A DNA stretch of 64,000 nt from JABDIP01 sp965212545. GTDB lineage: Bacteria > Pseudomonadota > Alphaproteobacteria > DSM-16000 > Inquilinaceae. Positions 8,694 to 18,761 of the stretch are shown here, piece after piece; the stretch's first letter is position 1, and each line of letters opens with the position of its first letter. Location: the NCBI GenBank assembly GCA_965212545.1, contig CBDBVB010000023.1, forward strand, positions 1-64,000, given 5' to 3'. The notes below the pieces were generated by a model. That model was not told where the DNA came from. It ran no database searches and saw only the letters and a program-made list of their open reading frames with translations. A program made the position numbers and the translations under genes.

Positions 8694-9488
8694 TCAGCGC
8701 CAGGCCTCGTCTTCGGAGGCGTCAGCGACATCCAGTTCCAGCTTCAGGTCGACCATCATCTGCTCGACATCGTCGACGAGCTGGATTGCGGCGGCCGAGC
8801 GAGCCTGTTCGCCCAGCTGGTCGCTGGCCGAATGTCGGCCGAAGGTGGTCGAAATGGTCTCCCGATCGACCACCGTGTCGGCGGTGCCGTAGGGATAGCC
8901 GTTGCGCACGTCGACAAGCAGTGCCGACGCGAAGGCGGTCGCCTCGATCGACTGGCCGGGCAGCATGAACGCACCGATGATGGTCCAGTCGACGATCGAC
9001 AGGGCATTGTTGGCGGAGTCGGCGGTGTAATGGGTCTGATAGATGAGCACCGCATCGAGATGCTGGCGAGCGGCGCCAAGTCGGATCTTCTCCACGGCAT
9101 GGTACAGCCTGTCGATGCCGCCCTTGTGCGATATGACCGGCGCCGCCACCATTTCCGCAACCAGGCGGTTCACCGGCACGAAGGTGCCGAAGGTCGGCCC
9201 CAGTCTCCGCGCCGCATCGGCCCAGGCATCGGCCTCTTCGGCCGGAATCGCCGAGATCTCGCCATTGTCGATACGGGCAAGCCCGATCCGGGCCGGAAAG
9301 CGCAGGGTCGGTTCGACCGCCGCGACCTCGCGGACCTGTCGGTCGACATAAGTCGCCGTGGCCAGACCGGCGTCGGAATAGCCCGACAGATAGTCGGCCC
9401 CGGATGTGGTCTGGGTGTTGTAGTCGCATCCAACCAGTGCGACGGCGACGAAGGAGAGTACGGCCAAATAGGTGCGCGGCGTCGTCAT
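8694..9488 (-). CDS. Lipoprotein resembling the rhombotail lipoprotein family
   Basis: ATG 9488 is preceded by a GGGGGA ribosome-binding site and gives 264 residues; the frame stays open upstream but without a signal. The N-terminus is a lipoprotein signal peptide with the lipobox LVGC (lipidated Cys21). The body contains a motif of the type DAVLIYQTHYTADSANNALS followed by IVDWTIIGAFMLPGQ, which I associate with the family called rhombotail lipoprotein (TIGR04179), whose members carry an IALVSYDQ...WTLVGAYVVPG pattern. The assignment rests on memory of that pattern, not a search. No rhombosortase gene and no GlyGly-CTERM-like tail are visible here. Probably an outer- or inner-membrane lipoprotein of unknown function. 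It is divergent from the cytochrome c gene. Confidence 0.7.
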   Translation of the reverse strand: MTTPRTYLAVLSFVAVALVGCDYNTQTTSGADYLSGYSDAGLATATYVDRQVREVAAVEPTLRFPARIGLARIDNGEISAIPAEEADAWADAARRLGPTFGTFVPVNRLVAEMVAAPVISHKGGIDRLYHAVEKIRLGAARQHLDAVLIYQTHYTADSANNALSIVDWTIIGAFMLPGQSIEATAFASALLVDVRNGYPYGTADTVVDRETISTTFGRHSASDQLGEQARSAAAIQLVDDVEQMMVDLKLELDVADASEDEAWR

Positions 9489-9752
9489 CGAGTGTCCCCC
9501 AAAACAGCTCCGTTCGATAACCAACAGTGTTAATTGATTTTGTGTCTTCTGCTGGCGCCGCACATGGCAATGCAGTGTCGATCCGATGACCGGATACCCG
9601 GTACCGTTGGCCGCCACGACTTCCCAATCGCCGTCGGCGCCGCCCTGGAATGGGAATGCCGCCTCCTTCACTCTCCCGGTGCGTTGCCACGATCTTGCCA
9701 AGGCTGTCGAATACGCTACTTTGGACGAATAATTCATCTTGGGGAGCGCAAC

Positions 9753-10169
9753 ATGTCTGACAGTACCTTGCGCCCGGGCAGCCGAACGGCCGGGCGATTT
9801 TCACGTTTGCTCGGCCAGTTCGCCATTGCCGCCGTCCTGGCGAGCCCTCTGGCCTTGGCCAATACCGACGCCCGGGCCCAGGACGGGGCGCGGATATACA
9901 ACCAGTGCAAGGCCTGTCATTCGCTCGACGCCGGCGTGAACCGGGTCGGACCGAGCCTGGCCGAGCTGGAGGGCCGGGCTGCCGGTTCCGAAGATGGATT
10001 CCGTTATTCCGACGCCCTGAAGGACTCGGGGATCACATGGGACGCCGGCACGCTCGGCGAGTATCTCGCCGATCCGCGCGGCTACATACCTGGCAACCGT
10101 ATGGCGTTCCGCGGCATCAGGGATGAAGCCCAGCGCACCGCAGTCATCGAGTACCTCTTCAGCCAGTGA
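9753..10169 (+). CDS. Class I c-type cytochrome, periplasmic
   Basis: Small electron carrier of 138 residues. ATG 9753 follows GGGGAG at a normal spacing; an upstream open frame lacks support. An N-terminal signal peptide (hydrophobic about 19-36, cleavage near ANTDARAQ) directs export. The heme-binding motif CKACH spans residues 52-56, and the distal Met ligand is probably Met117 in PGNRMAFRG. The pattern resembles cytochrome c2/c550-type proteins that shuttle electrons in the periplasm. A terminator-like hairpin lies at 10224. The downstream DUF3179 gene is in the same direction but 333 bases away, so a shared transcript is doubtful. Confidence 0.92.
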   Translation: MSDSTLRPGSRTAGRFSRLLGQFAIAAVLASPLALANTDARAQDGARIYNQCKACHSLDAGVNRVGPSLAELEGRAAGSEDGFRYSDALKDSGITWDAGTLGEYLADPRGYIPGNRMAFRGIRDEAQRTAVIEYLFSQ

Positions 10170-10223
10170 GCCGGCCGGGCCGCCGCGTATCGCGCGGCGC
10201 ACCCGCACTCTCACCCATATTGG

Positions 10224-10251
10224 CAGCCGGCAAATGCCGGCTGTTCGTTTT
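10224..10251 (+). terminator. Rho-independent terminator after the cytochrome c gene
   Basis: CAGCCGGC (10224-10231) pairs with GCCGGCTG (10236-10243) around an AAAT loop, extended by one A-T pair, and is followed by TTCGTTTT (10244-10251). It lies 55 bases after the cytochrome stop codon. Confidence 0.7.
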
Positions 10252-10501
10252 CGGCCGGCGCATGACATCGGACGAAGTCGGCGCAACCCAATGATCGCCG
10301 CATTTCGCGGCCAAAACCCGTTCTCAACCATCGCTCCTGGCGTAGTACCTTGACCTCCGGCGGGCCGGCCGTTGCCGCTTAACGAAATCTTTTCCAAGAT
10401 TAACGCTTCGTTCTCCAAGATATGCGTAAAGTCACACTCGTCAGGCATTTGCGGGAGCGCCCGCTGCCTATCGGCCTCGCCACCCCCACAATTCGGCGAT
10501 C
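10252..10501 (+). other. Intergenic region with an AATCTT dyad upstream of the DUF3179 gene
   Basis: With the terminator this makes a 332-base gap. The only structure seen is the dyad AATCTT-TTCC-AAGATT (10386-10401), flanked by two TTAACG copies (10379-10384, 10400-10405), about 100 bases before the DUF3179 start. It could be an operator; no convincing promoter or coding frame was found. Confidence 0.35.
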
Positions 10502-11914
10502 ATGGACGGCAATCGGCGGATAACGGATAGACGCACGGGATTCGGCGCCGCAGTTCTGCTGGCCCTGATGCTGATCTGCGCCCCGGCCTCCGCTCAAGAC
10601 CTGTCCGACGACGATCTTTACCGCCTGAGCCGCATGGTGGTCTTCGGCACCGAAGAACAGGGTCGCGAGGCCTTGTTCCGACTGCGTCAGCGGGGTCGGA
10701 TGGATGCCGTGCCGGCACTGATCATGGCCCTGCGCTATGGGCACAGCGACTTCGCGATCGACCAGACCTTGTCGGCCCTGACCGGTCACCGCGATGCCCA
10801 AGGTTGGGACGAGTGGATGGTCTGGCAACAGGGGCGGAGCGACCTGACCGGCGCCGACAGCTATCTGCGCCTCAAGCTGGACGTGTTGACGCGGATCGAC
10901 CGTCGGTTCAACCGGTTCTTCAACCACACCGGCCTGGCGCATGAAATCCGGCTGGAAGAAATCGCCTGGCGCGGATTGTCGGTCGATTCGATCGGTGCCC
11001 TCACCGACCCGAAGATGATCTCGTCGGCACAGGCGGCGACATACCTGACACCGGACGAGTTGATCCTTGGCGTGGAGATCAATGGCGACGCACGGGCCTA
11101 TCCACTGCGTATTCTGGACTGGCACGAGGTCGTGAACGACGTCATCGGCGAGGTGCCGGTGACGGTCGCCTATTGCCCACTCTGCGGCACCGGCGTGCTG
11201 TATGCGACCAAGGTCGACGGCCGCGAATCACCCCTGGAATTCGGGTCATCGGGGCTGGTGTACCGTTCCCGGCAGCTGGTCTACGACCATCAGACCGACA
11301 GCCTGTGGGACCTGTTCACCGGCCGGCCGGTGGTAGGGCCGCTGACCAACTCCGGCATCGAGCTTGCCACCCTGCCCGTCGTGATGACCCGTTGGGACGA
11401 CTGGCAGCAGCGCCATCCCGACACTCGGGTGCTGTCGCGGGACACCGGCTCCGACCACCCCTATATCCCGGGCGCCGCGCACGCCGGCAACGCCAACAGC
11501 CCCGATCCGCTGTTCCCGGTGGCCTTCAACGACTACCGCATGGCGCCAAAGGACCATGTGTTCGCCATGCGCCTGCCTGAGGGACGCAAGGCGTGGCCGC
11601 TGGACAGTTTTGCCGGCGGCCGGGTGATCAACGACACGATTGGCCCGGTCGGCATCGTGCTGATCGGCGACGCCGAAAGCCGCACCGTGCGCGCTTATCG
11701 CCGAGACGAGCGGGAATTCACCGCGACCGCGTCGCCGCGGGTGCTGTACACATCCGACCAGGAGGTCTGGCGGGTGTCGGAGGAGGAGTTGCTGGGTCCC
11801 AACGGCGCCAAGCTGCCCCGTCTGCCCGGCCTGACGGCCTATTGGTTCGCCTGGTCCGGACATGCCGGGCAGAGCGCCGCGCTGTATGCACTCGACGGCG
11901 TGCCGACGGACTGA
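10502..11914 (+). CDS. DUF3179 domain-containing exported protein
   Basis: 470 residues from ATG 10502, with an N-terminal signal peptide (hydrophobic about 14-30, ending PASAQ). Residues 35-150 are helical and may be HEAT-like. Residues about 170-465 match DUF3179, recognised by LTPDELILGVEINGDARAYPLRIL, the motif YCPLCGTG, the stretch EFGSSGLVYRSRQLVYDHQT and DSLWDLFTGRPVVG. The two cysteines of YCPLCGTG look like a metal or redox site, but the family has no established activity that I know of. It sits between a c-type cytochrome and lepA; a redox role in the periplasm is only a guess. Confidence 0.88.
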   Translation: MDGNRRITDRRTGFGAAVLLALMLICAPASAQDLSDDDLYRLSRMVVFGTEEQGREALFRLRQRGRMDAVPALIMALRYGHSDFAIDQTLSALTGHRDAQGWDEWMVWQQGRSDLTGADSYLRLKLDVLTRIDRRFNRFFNHTGLAHEIRLEEIAWRGLSVDSIGALTDPKMISSAQAATYLTPDELILGVEINGDARAYPLRILDWHEVVNDVIGEVPVTVAYCPLCGTGVLYATKVDGRESPLEFGSSGLVYRSRQLVYDHQTDSLWDLFTGRPVVGPLTNSGIELATLPVVMTRWDDWQQRHPDTRVLSRDTGSDHPYIPGAAHAGNANSPDPLFPVAFNDYRMAPKDHVFAMRLPEGRKAWPLDSFAGGRVINDTIGPVGIVLIGDAESRTVRAYRRDEREFTATASPRVLYTSDQEVWRVSEEELLGPNGAKLPRLPGLTAYWFAWSGHAGQSAALYALDGVPTD

Positions 11915-12001
11915 CCTGGTGCCTCACAGGGCCGTTGCGCTGCGCCCCGTCGGTCCCTATTTTCCGCGCAATTCAGCAGCCCAGGATCACAACGGACGGC
12001 C

Positions 12002-13810
<1,809 letters not shown>

Positions 13811-13845
13811 GCGGCATCAGAGTATTCGGATAATGTAATACGACG

Positions 13846-13873
13846 ACGAGCGAAAACCCGTTCGCCTGCTCGT
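13846..13873 (+). other. Imperfect hairpin between lepA and the AT-rich insertion
   Basis: ACGAGC-GAA (13846-13854) can pair with TTC-...-GCTCGT (13861-13873), with a bulge in the right arm. There is no T-run after it, so a terminator role for lepA is uncertain. It lies in the short junction between the GC-rich core and the insertion. Confidence 0.3.
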
Positions 13874-13908
13874 AATATTGATGATTCAATAGGCTCTATG
13901 CTCTTGCA

Positions 13909-16900
13909 ATGCAGTCGGCAAGATGTCTCATTATGCAATCGTCACACAAGGACAGGGGCAGCCGCTGTACCAAGCATTTTGCCAAGCGTGCGGAGTTCAA
14001 ATTGCCAAGCTTTCTGAATCAGCAGGTCAACCCACCAGAACATTGGCAAGAATTTGAGAAACTCTGTGCGGATCTGTGGGCACGGATCTGGAATGATCCT
14101 AACACACAGATGCATGGCCGCTCTGGGCAAGTCCAACATGGCGTCGATGTGTATGGTTGCAAAGACGGAAAAGGTGATTGGTGTGGTGTTCAGTGCAAAG
14201 GAAAAGATGGTCGCTACGGGCAAGCAGTAACCGAACGTGAACTCAAACAAGAAGTTAAAAAGGCAATATTATTCGAGCCTCCTATCAGCGAATTTGTCTT
14301 AGCGACGACCGCTCAAGCTGATGCAAATATACAGAAAGTTGCACGGGACATAACAGAAGAGCATCGGCACAAGGGCCTCTTTCAAGTTAGAGTGTATGGA
14401 TGGAATGAAATACACCGACGCTTGGCTGACTACTCTGAATTAATTGATAAATACTATCCAGATCTTGCGCCACGAATTGCAAATGTAGAAGATAACGTTA
14501 AAAACATTCTGGACAATACGCTAGCATCTGAGGAGAGATTTAATGAAAAGATAAGTATTCTCGAAAGAAATTTGTCTTCCAAGACCATACAAGGCGTGCA
14601 GTCTCTCCTCATTTCGGCCGGACTACTGGACAGGTCTGACGAGGAGCATCGTAATACGACCTCAGAAGGCTCCCTAAATGAAGAAATTGATCGCTATCGC
14701 GATCTAATAAATGACAAAAGACCTCTTACCGCCCGTGCGCTATTGAGTAGATTACGAAATAGTCAATGGGAACATTACCCTAATTCAATAAAATTTCGCA
14801 TCATCACTAACATCGCTTGTGCAGATTTAGCTCTCGGTGACGTCAATGACGCCGCTAGCGGCTTCTTAGAGGCTGCTGAGTATGCTCCAGAAGACGAGAA
14901 GGCAATCTGCAATTTCGCTCTAGCATTGCTGCTGCTAGGAGAACAGGCAAATGCACGAACTGAAGCACGTAAAGCAATTGCAGCTTTTCCAGAGAGCAGC
15001 AGAGCCTACTCTCTTCTAGTGGCGGCGTCAGCTGATGACGAGAGTATAGTAAAAATAGAAGAGGAAATTCCTAGCGAGCACTTGCAGGTTGGCCAAGTTG
15101 CATTCGCACTCTCGCATTTTTATAGAATTCGCGGAATGAAAGTGGAGTACATCAGATGGATTTCGAAAGCATACGAGCTTGAAAGTGGGCATTTCGAGGT
15201 CCGCCGAGACTACGCGACAATGCTTATCGAGTCGTATAGCAGTGACCAGTTAGCCACATTCGGCTGCGCCGAAGATCCAAATATGATCAACCAACTCAAT
15301 GAAGGCGCAAATATTCTGAGGGAGATTTGGGAGGAGATTGCCAGTACAGAAGTGGCATCTCAAAACCTAGAAATCGCGTACAACCTGATTACGGCCGAAC
15401 GGCTCCTCGAGAACTATGATATGGCGCTCAGTGTAGCCAACGCTGCGCTACAAGCAGCACCAGATTCTGTCGATCTCAAGCGGCAAAAAATTGTGCTATG
15501 CATAGAGTCGGGCGATCCGCAAGATGCAATACATCTAATTGAAACAGTCCCCGCCGAACACAGCAGTCAATTTGGTCTAATGCGCGCAGAAGCGCTGGAG
15601 GAACTCGGTGATTTTCAGTCTGCATTGGACCAGATTGAATGTTTCCTCGCTAACGGGGCAAGCCAACAGCTCCTAGAATTCGCCACAGGTCGGCGTCTCC
15701 GACTAATAAAGAGATCACTTGGAAATGAGGCGGCAGTCGAAGCTGTTCACGTGACAATAGCTGAGTGGCCAGACTCGGTAATGGTACATGTCGACGCATC
15801 GTTGACCCTAGCTGATTGCGGCAAGGCTAACGATGCACAGGAACTGCTAATTACTGCCGACCGGCTCGCCAGCGAGGGTAGTGAGATTGTTGAAAGGCTA
15901 ATTGTCGCTGATGCCATGTATCAGCTCGGCCTTCTTGAACAAGCCGCTGCACGATATGGCGAATTAATCGAAGGCTATTATGACTCTAAGCCACTTCGTC
16001 GTCAGTTGATCTGCCTTTATGAAATCGATCGAAGGCGAGACGTATTAGATACTCTCACGAAGATTCCACCAAGCACAAGAAAGAAGAGCTTCTATCGCCG
16101 AATCGCAGCGGCTGTTAGCATCCGTGTCGGTGACTTCGATTCTGCAAAAGACGAAATAGAGGCGTATTTAGAAACGGTACCTAATGATCTCCATATGGTA
16201 TTAAACTGGATCGGGATTCTGTTGCGATTGGAGAAGAGAGAGCAGATAAAGGAATTTCTGTGTAGTGAGCTTATTTTTCCAAATGCACCAGCCAATGATC
16301 GAATGCATCTAGCGCACTTACTCGATCACTTCGGACATCCGGAAAAAGCAATAGAGCTTGCATACCAAACACTAACAGAGAACCCTGATAATGCAGATAT
16401 TCATTTAAAGTATATTGGCCTCGTTTTATGGGGCAACGTGAGCAGTACACTACAACATCCTGAAATAGTGACCGCGGATACCGCAGTTCACATCGCTGAT
16501 GCTGATTCAGAGGACGCTCGAGAAGATCGCTTTCGAATTGTCGAGCACACGCCCGCAGTTTTCGAGAAGGGCGAAATCCCACTCGAACATCCTATCGCCC
16601 AATCGCTCATAGGTAAGAAAGTAGGCGATTTGATCGAAGTAAAAAACAACCCGTATCAGACTACAAAGAAGAAGATTGTCCAGATAAAAAATAGATACTT
16701 GGATGCATTACATGTATCGATGAACGAATTTCCAACACGATTTCCGTCAAACCAAAATTTCATGTCAGTCTCTGTCGAAAATCCTTCTGGCAATGGACAT
16801 TCCTTCGATGCGATTTTTCAATCTGTATCAGACCGGCACAAATATGCATCCGAATTGAAGGATCTGTACAAGAATGAACCTTTTCCTATTGCTGCCATCG

Positions 16901-18054
16901 CAAAAATGTTGGGTGTACATCCAATTGACGTCTGGCGCGGTTTTCAAATCGACCCGTCAATTAAGATCATCTGCTGCGATGGCAATTCTGTGGAAAGAGA
17001 AGATGCTCTTAACATCGTAGAAAAAGTTACGACCGGTTTTGTCGTTGACCCGCTTACTCTTTACAACATTTATGTTCTCGAATTGCATGAGATTATTACC
17101 GAGACATTTGGAAATCTCTCTTTAACTCAATCGTCGTTGGATTTAATCCGGTCTTTAGTCGAAGATCGCCAAATGGAGTCGCGCAAAGGCCGGCACAGTT
17201 ATGTTGAAAAAGATGGTGATAAATTCGTTATTACCCAGGTGACTAAAGAAAAAATTGATAACGATAGAAACAGTTTAGAGCATCTTTACAAATGGGCGCG
17301 AAGTCGATGCAACATTATTCCTGCTGTAGGGAAGAATGAGCCGCCCGAAGTCGTTCGTGAACTTATTGGAATGATGCATCCCGCTTTTGGCGATTCCCTG
17401 CTGGCTGCGAGTGGTTCTGAGAGGCCCCTGCTTACCGAAGATCTGAGACTTCGTTCGATTGGCAGGCAGTTTCTAGGTGTAGAAGGCGTTTGGCTGCAGG
17501 TGGTCTTACTGAAAGCACTGGAAAAAGGGACGCTATCGACTGGAAGGTATTGTGAGACAATTGGCAATCTGATGGAAGCTGGTTTCTTTTTCATTACCAT
17601 AAATAGCAAGGTTCTATTCGAATTGGCGGCAATTGAAGAATGGAGACTCACAAGCAGATTGAGATCTATGCTATCTGAGCTGGGCGGTAAGAATGTTGAT
17701 ATTGTTTCTTCTGTTTCGGTAGCGGTTGGATTTCTAAGATCCCTTTGGCGTCACGACGTAAGTTTCTCAGTAAAAGAGTCGTTGACTCGAGCGACTCTGT
17801 CCGTGCTGACCAATAAGCACATGCATCTGGCTGATCATTTGATTCGGAGTTTGATGATCGCGACTAAGGGCTTTGGTGGAAAAGTAAGAGGCCGTTATGA
17901 GTCGTGCCTCAGAAACTGGTGCGCTGATAATTCTATTGTGTTTCTTGGCGCTGGGGAGCCGCGTCTTGCAATGCGACTCCACGCCAAATTTCGGACTTTT
18001 CTATTCTCGACGACGAGTAGCATTTCGCTGATGATAGGCAACGGTGATGACTAG
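13909..18054 (+). CDS. Restriction-endonuclease-like / TPR / GreAB-C-like / PIN-like fusion protein (candidate defence gene)
   Basis: A single 1,381-residue protein of unusual architecture. Residues about 33-190 look like an Mrr-type PD-(D/E)xK endonuclease: a conserved helix with Glu48/Glu50, then GVDV (Asp80) and VQCKGK (Gln95-Cys96-Lys97), followed by a strand-rich part (SEFVLATT). Residues about 270-850 are TPR-like helical repeats. Residues about 855-930 resemble the GreA/GreB C-terminal domain (EHPIAQSLIGKKVGDLIEV, 893-911). After a possible helix-turn-helix (985-1012), residues about 1044-1220 look like a PIN nuclease (VVDPLTL with Asp1047; GDSLLAA with Asp1162; LLTEDLRLR with Asp1178). 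The first ATG is 13909; TTG 14002 with GGAG at 13992 is a good alternative, since similarity seems to begin at PSFLNQQVNPP. The gene is AT-rich (23 G/C of 60 in 14461-14520) and rich in ATA, AGA and TTA codons, unlike its neighbours, so it was probably transferred. Function is inferred. Confidence 0.85.
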   Translation: MQSARCLIMQSSHKDRGSRCTKHFAKRAEFKLPSFLNQQVNPPEHWQEFEKLCADLWARIWNDPNTQMHGRSGQVQHGVDVYGCKDGKGDWCGVQCKGKDGRYGQAVTERELKQEVKKAILFEPPISEFVLATTAQADANIQKVARDITEEHRHKGLFQVRVYGWNEIHRRLADYSELIDKYYPDLAPRIANVEDNVKNILDNTLASEERFNEKISILERNLSSKTIQGVQSLLISAGLLDRSDEEHRNTTSEGSLNEEIDRYRDLINDKRPLTARALLSRLRNSQWEHYPNSIKFRIITNIACADLALGDVNDAASGFLEAAEYAPEDEKAICNFALALLLLGEQANARTEARKAIAAFPESSRAYSLLVAASADDESIVKIEEEIPSEHLQVGQVAFALSHFYRIRGMKVEYIRWISKAYELESGHFEVRRDYATMLIESYSSDQLATFGCAEDPNMINQLNEGANILREIWEEIASTEVASQNLEIAYNLITAERLLENYDMALSVANAALQAAPDSVDLKRQKIVLCIESGDPQDAIHLIETVPAEHSSQFGLMRAEALEELGDFQSALDQIECFLANGASQQLLEFATGRRLRLIKRSLGNEAAVEAVHVTIAEWPDSVMVHVDASLTLADCGKANDAQELLITADRLASEGSEIVERLIVADAMYQLGLLEQAAARYGELIEGYYDSKPLRRQLICLYEIDRRRDVLDTLTKIPPSTRKKSFYRRIAAAVSIRVGDFDSAKDEIEAYLETVPNDLHMVLNWIGILLRLEKREQIKEFLCSELIFPNAPANDRMHLAHLLDHFGHPEKAIELAYQTLTENPDNADIHLKYIGLVLWGNVSSTLQHPEIVTADTAVHIADADSEDAREDRFRIVEHTPAVFEKGEIPLEHPIAQSLIGKKVGDLIEVKNNPYQTTKKKIVQIKNRYLDALHVSMNEFPTRFPSNQNFMSVSVENPSGNGHSFDAIFQSVSDRHKYASELKDLYKNEPFPIAAIAKMLGVHPIDVWRGFQIDPSIKIICCDGNSVEREDALNIVEKVTTGFVVDPLTLYNIYVLELHEIITETFGNLSLTQSSLDLIRSLVEDRQMESRKGRHSYVEKDGDKFVITQVTKEKIDNDRNSLEHLYKWARSRCNIIPAVGKNEPPEVVRELIGMMHPAFGDSLLAASGSERPLLTEDLRLRSIGRQFLGVEGVWLQVVLLKALEKGTLSTGRYCETIGNLMEAGFFFITINSKVLFELAAIEEWRLTSRLRSMLSELGGKNVDIVSSVSVAVGFLRSLWRHDVSFSVKESLTRATLSVLTNKHMHLADHLIRSLMIATKGFGGKVRGRYESCLRNWCADNSIVFLGAGEPRLAMRLHAKFRTFLFSTTSSISLMIGNGDD

Positions 18055-18078
18055 CAGTCTAGTGTCTTCTCATCGTTA

Positions 18079-18672
18079 CTACGTTCGCTCGTGCTGCGCC
18101 GCCTCGCCTGTCCATTCACTGACCACTTCGCCCAGTTCCGGCCTTGGACGTTCCGTCGGCGGTTCCGCCGGCGTGCCGATATAGACGAAGCCGATGATCT
18201 GGTCGCTATCGGGATCGTGGCCCAGGGCGCGGGCAACTTCCGGGCGGTAGGCCGGCCATTCGGTCAGCCATTGGGCGCAGAAGCCGAGTGCATTGGCAGC
18301 GATCAGGATGTTGGTGCAGACAGCGCCGCCGGACAGCATCTGCTCCATTTCCGGGATTTTGTGCGGCTTGATGACCTTGGCGGTGACCACGAGCAGCAGC
18401 GGCGCACGCTGTGGGCGCTGGCGCTCGAACTCAATCTGCTTGTCGTTGGCCTCGGGGATCTCTTCGGCGAACAGGCCGGCCAGCACATCGCCCAGCCGTC
18501 GTTGGCCCTCCTTGTGCAGCACCTGGATGCGCCACGGCGCCAGCTTGCCATGGTCCGGCACCCGGGTCGCGGCGCGTAGAATGGTCTCCAGCGCGGCGGC
18601 GTCCGGTCCCGGCTCGGTGATGTTCGCGGCGACGACGGAGCGGCGTTTCAAGAGAAGTTCGATGGTATCCAT
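18079..18672 (-). CDS. Nitroreductase family protein (FMN-dependent, YdjA-like)
   Basis: 197 residues from ATG 18672. The short nitroreductase fold is recognised from the N-terminal FMN-phosphate site (LLLKRRSV), the motif ATRVPDHGKLAPWRIQVL, and the C-terminal part with AANALGFCAQWLTEWPAY and GFVYIGTP. Such enzymes are homodimers that use NAD(P)H to reduce nitro compounds or quinones; the real substrate cannot be told. The N-terminus overlaps nothing. It ends 25 bases from the AT-rich fusion gene, converging with it, and forms the right border of that insertion. GC content is back to the core level. Confidence 0.92.
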   Translation of the reverse strand: MDTIELLLKRRSVVAANITEPGPDAAALETILRAATRVPDHGKLAPWRIQVLHKEGQRRLGDVLAGLFAEEIPEANDKQIEFERQRPQRAPLLLVVTAKVIKPHKIPEMEQMLSGGAVCTNILIAANALGFCAQWLTEWPAYRPEVARALGHDPDSDQIIGFVYIGTPAEPPTERPRPELGEVVSEWTGEAAQHERT

Positions 18673-18761
18673 GGGGCATCCTGATAGGGCGGGCGGCGAT
18701 CCTTATAGCAGGACCCATGGAGATTGCGAGCCGTTCGCAATCTGAGTGACGAAACCGCCGA

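Noticed and set aside
13811..18078. Integrative element with attachment sites around the AT-rich gene
   Set aside because: No integrase, transposase, tRNA target or matching direct repeats were found at the borders by eye.
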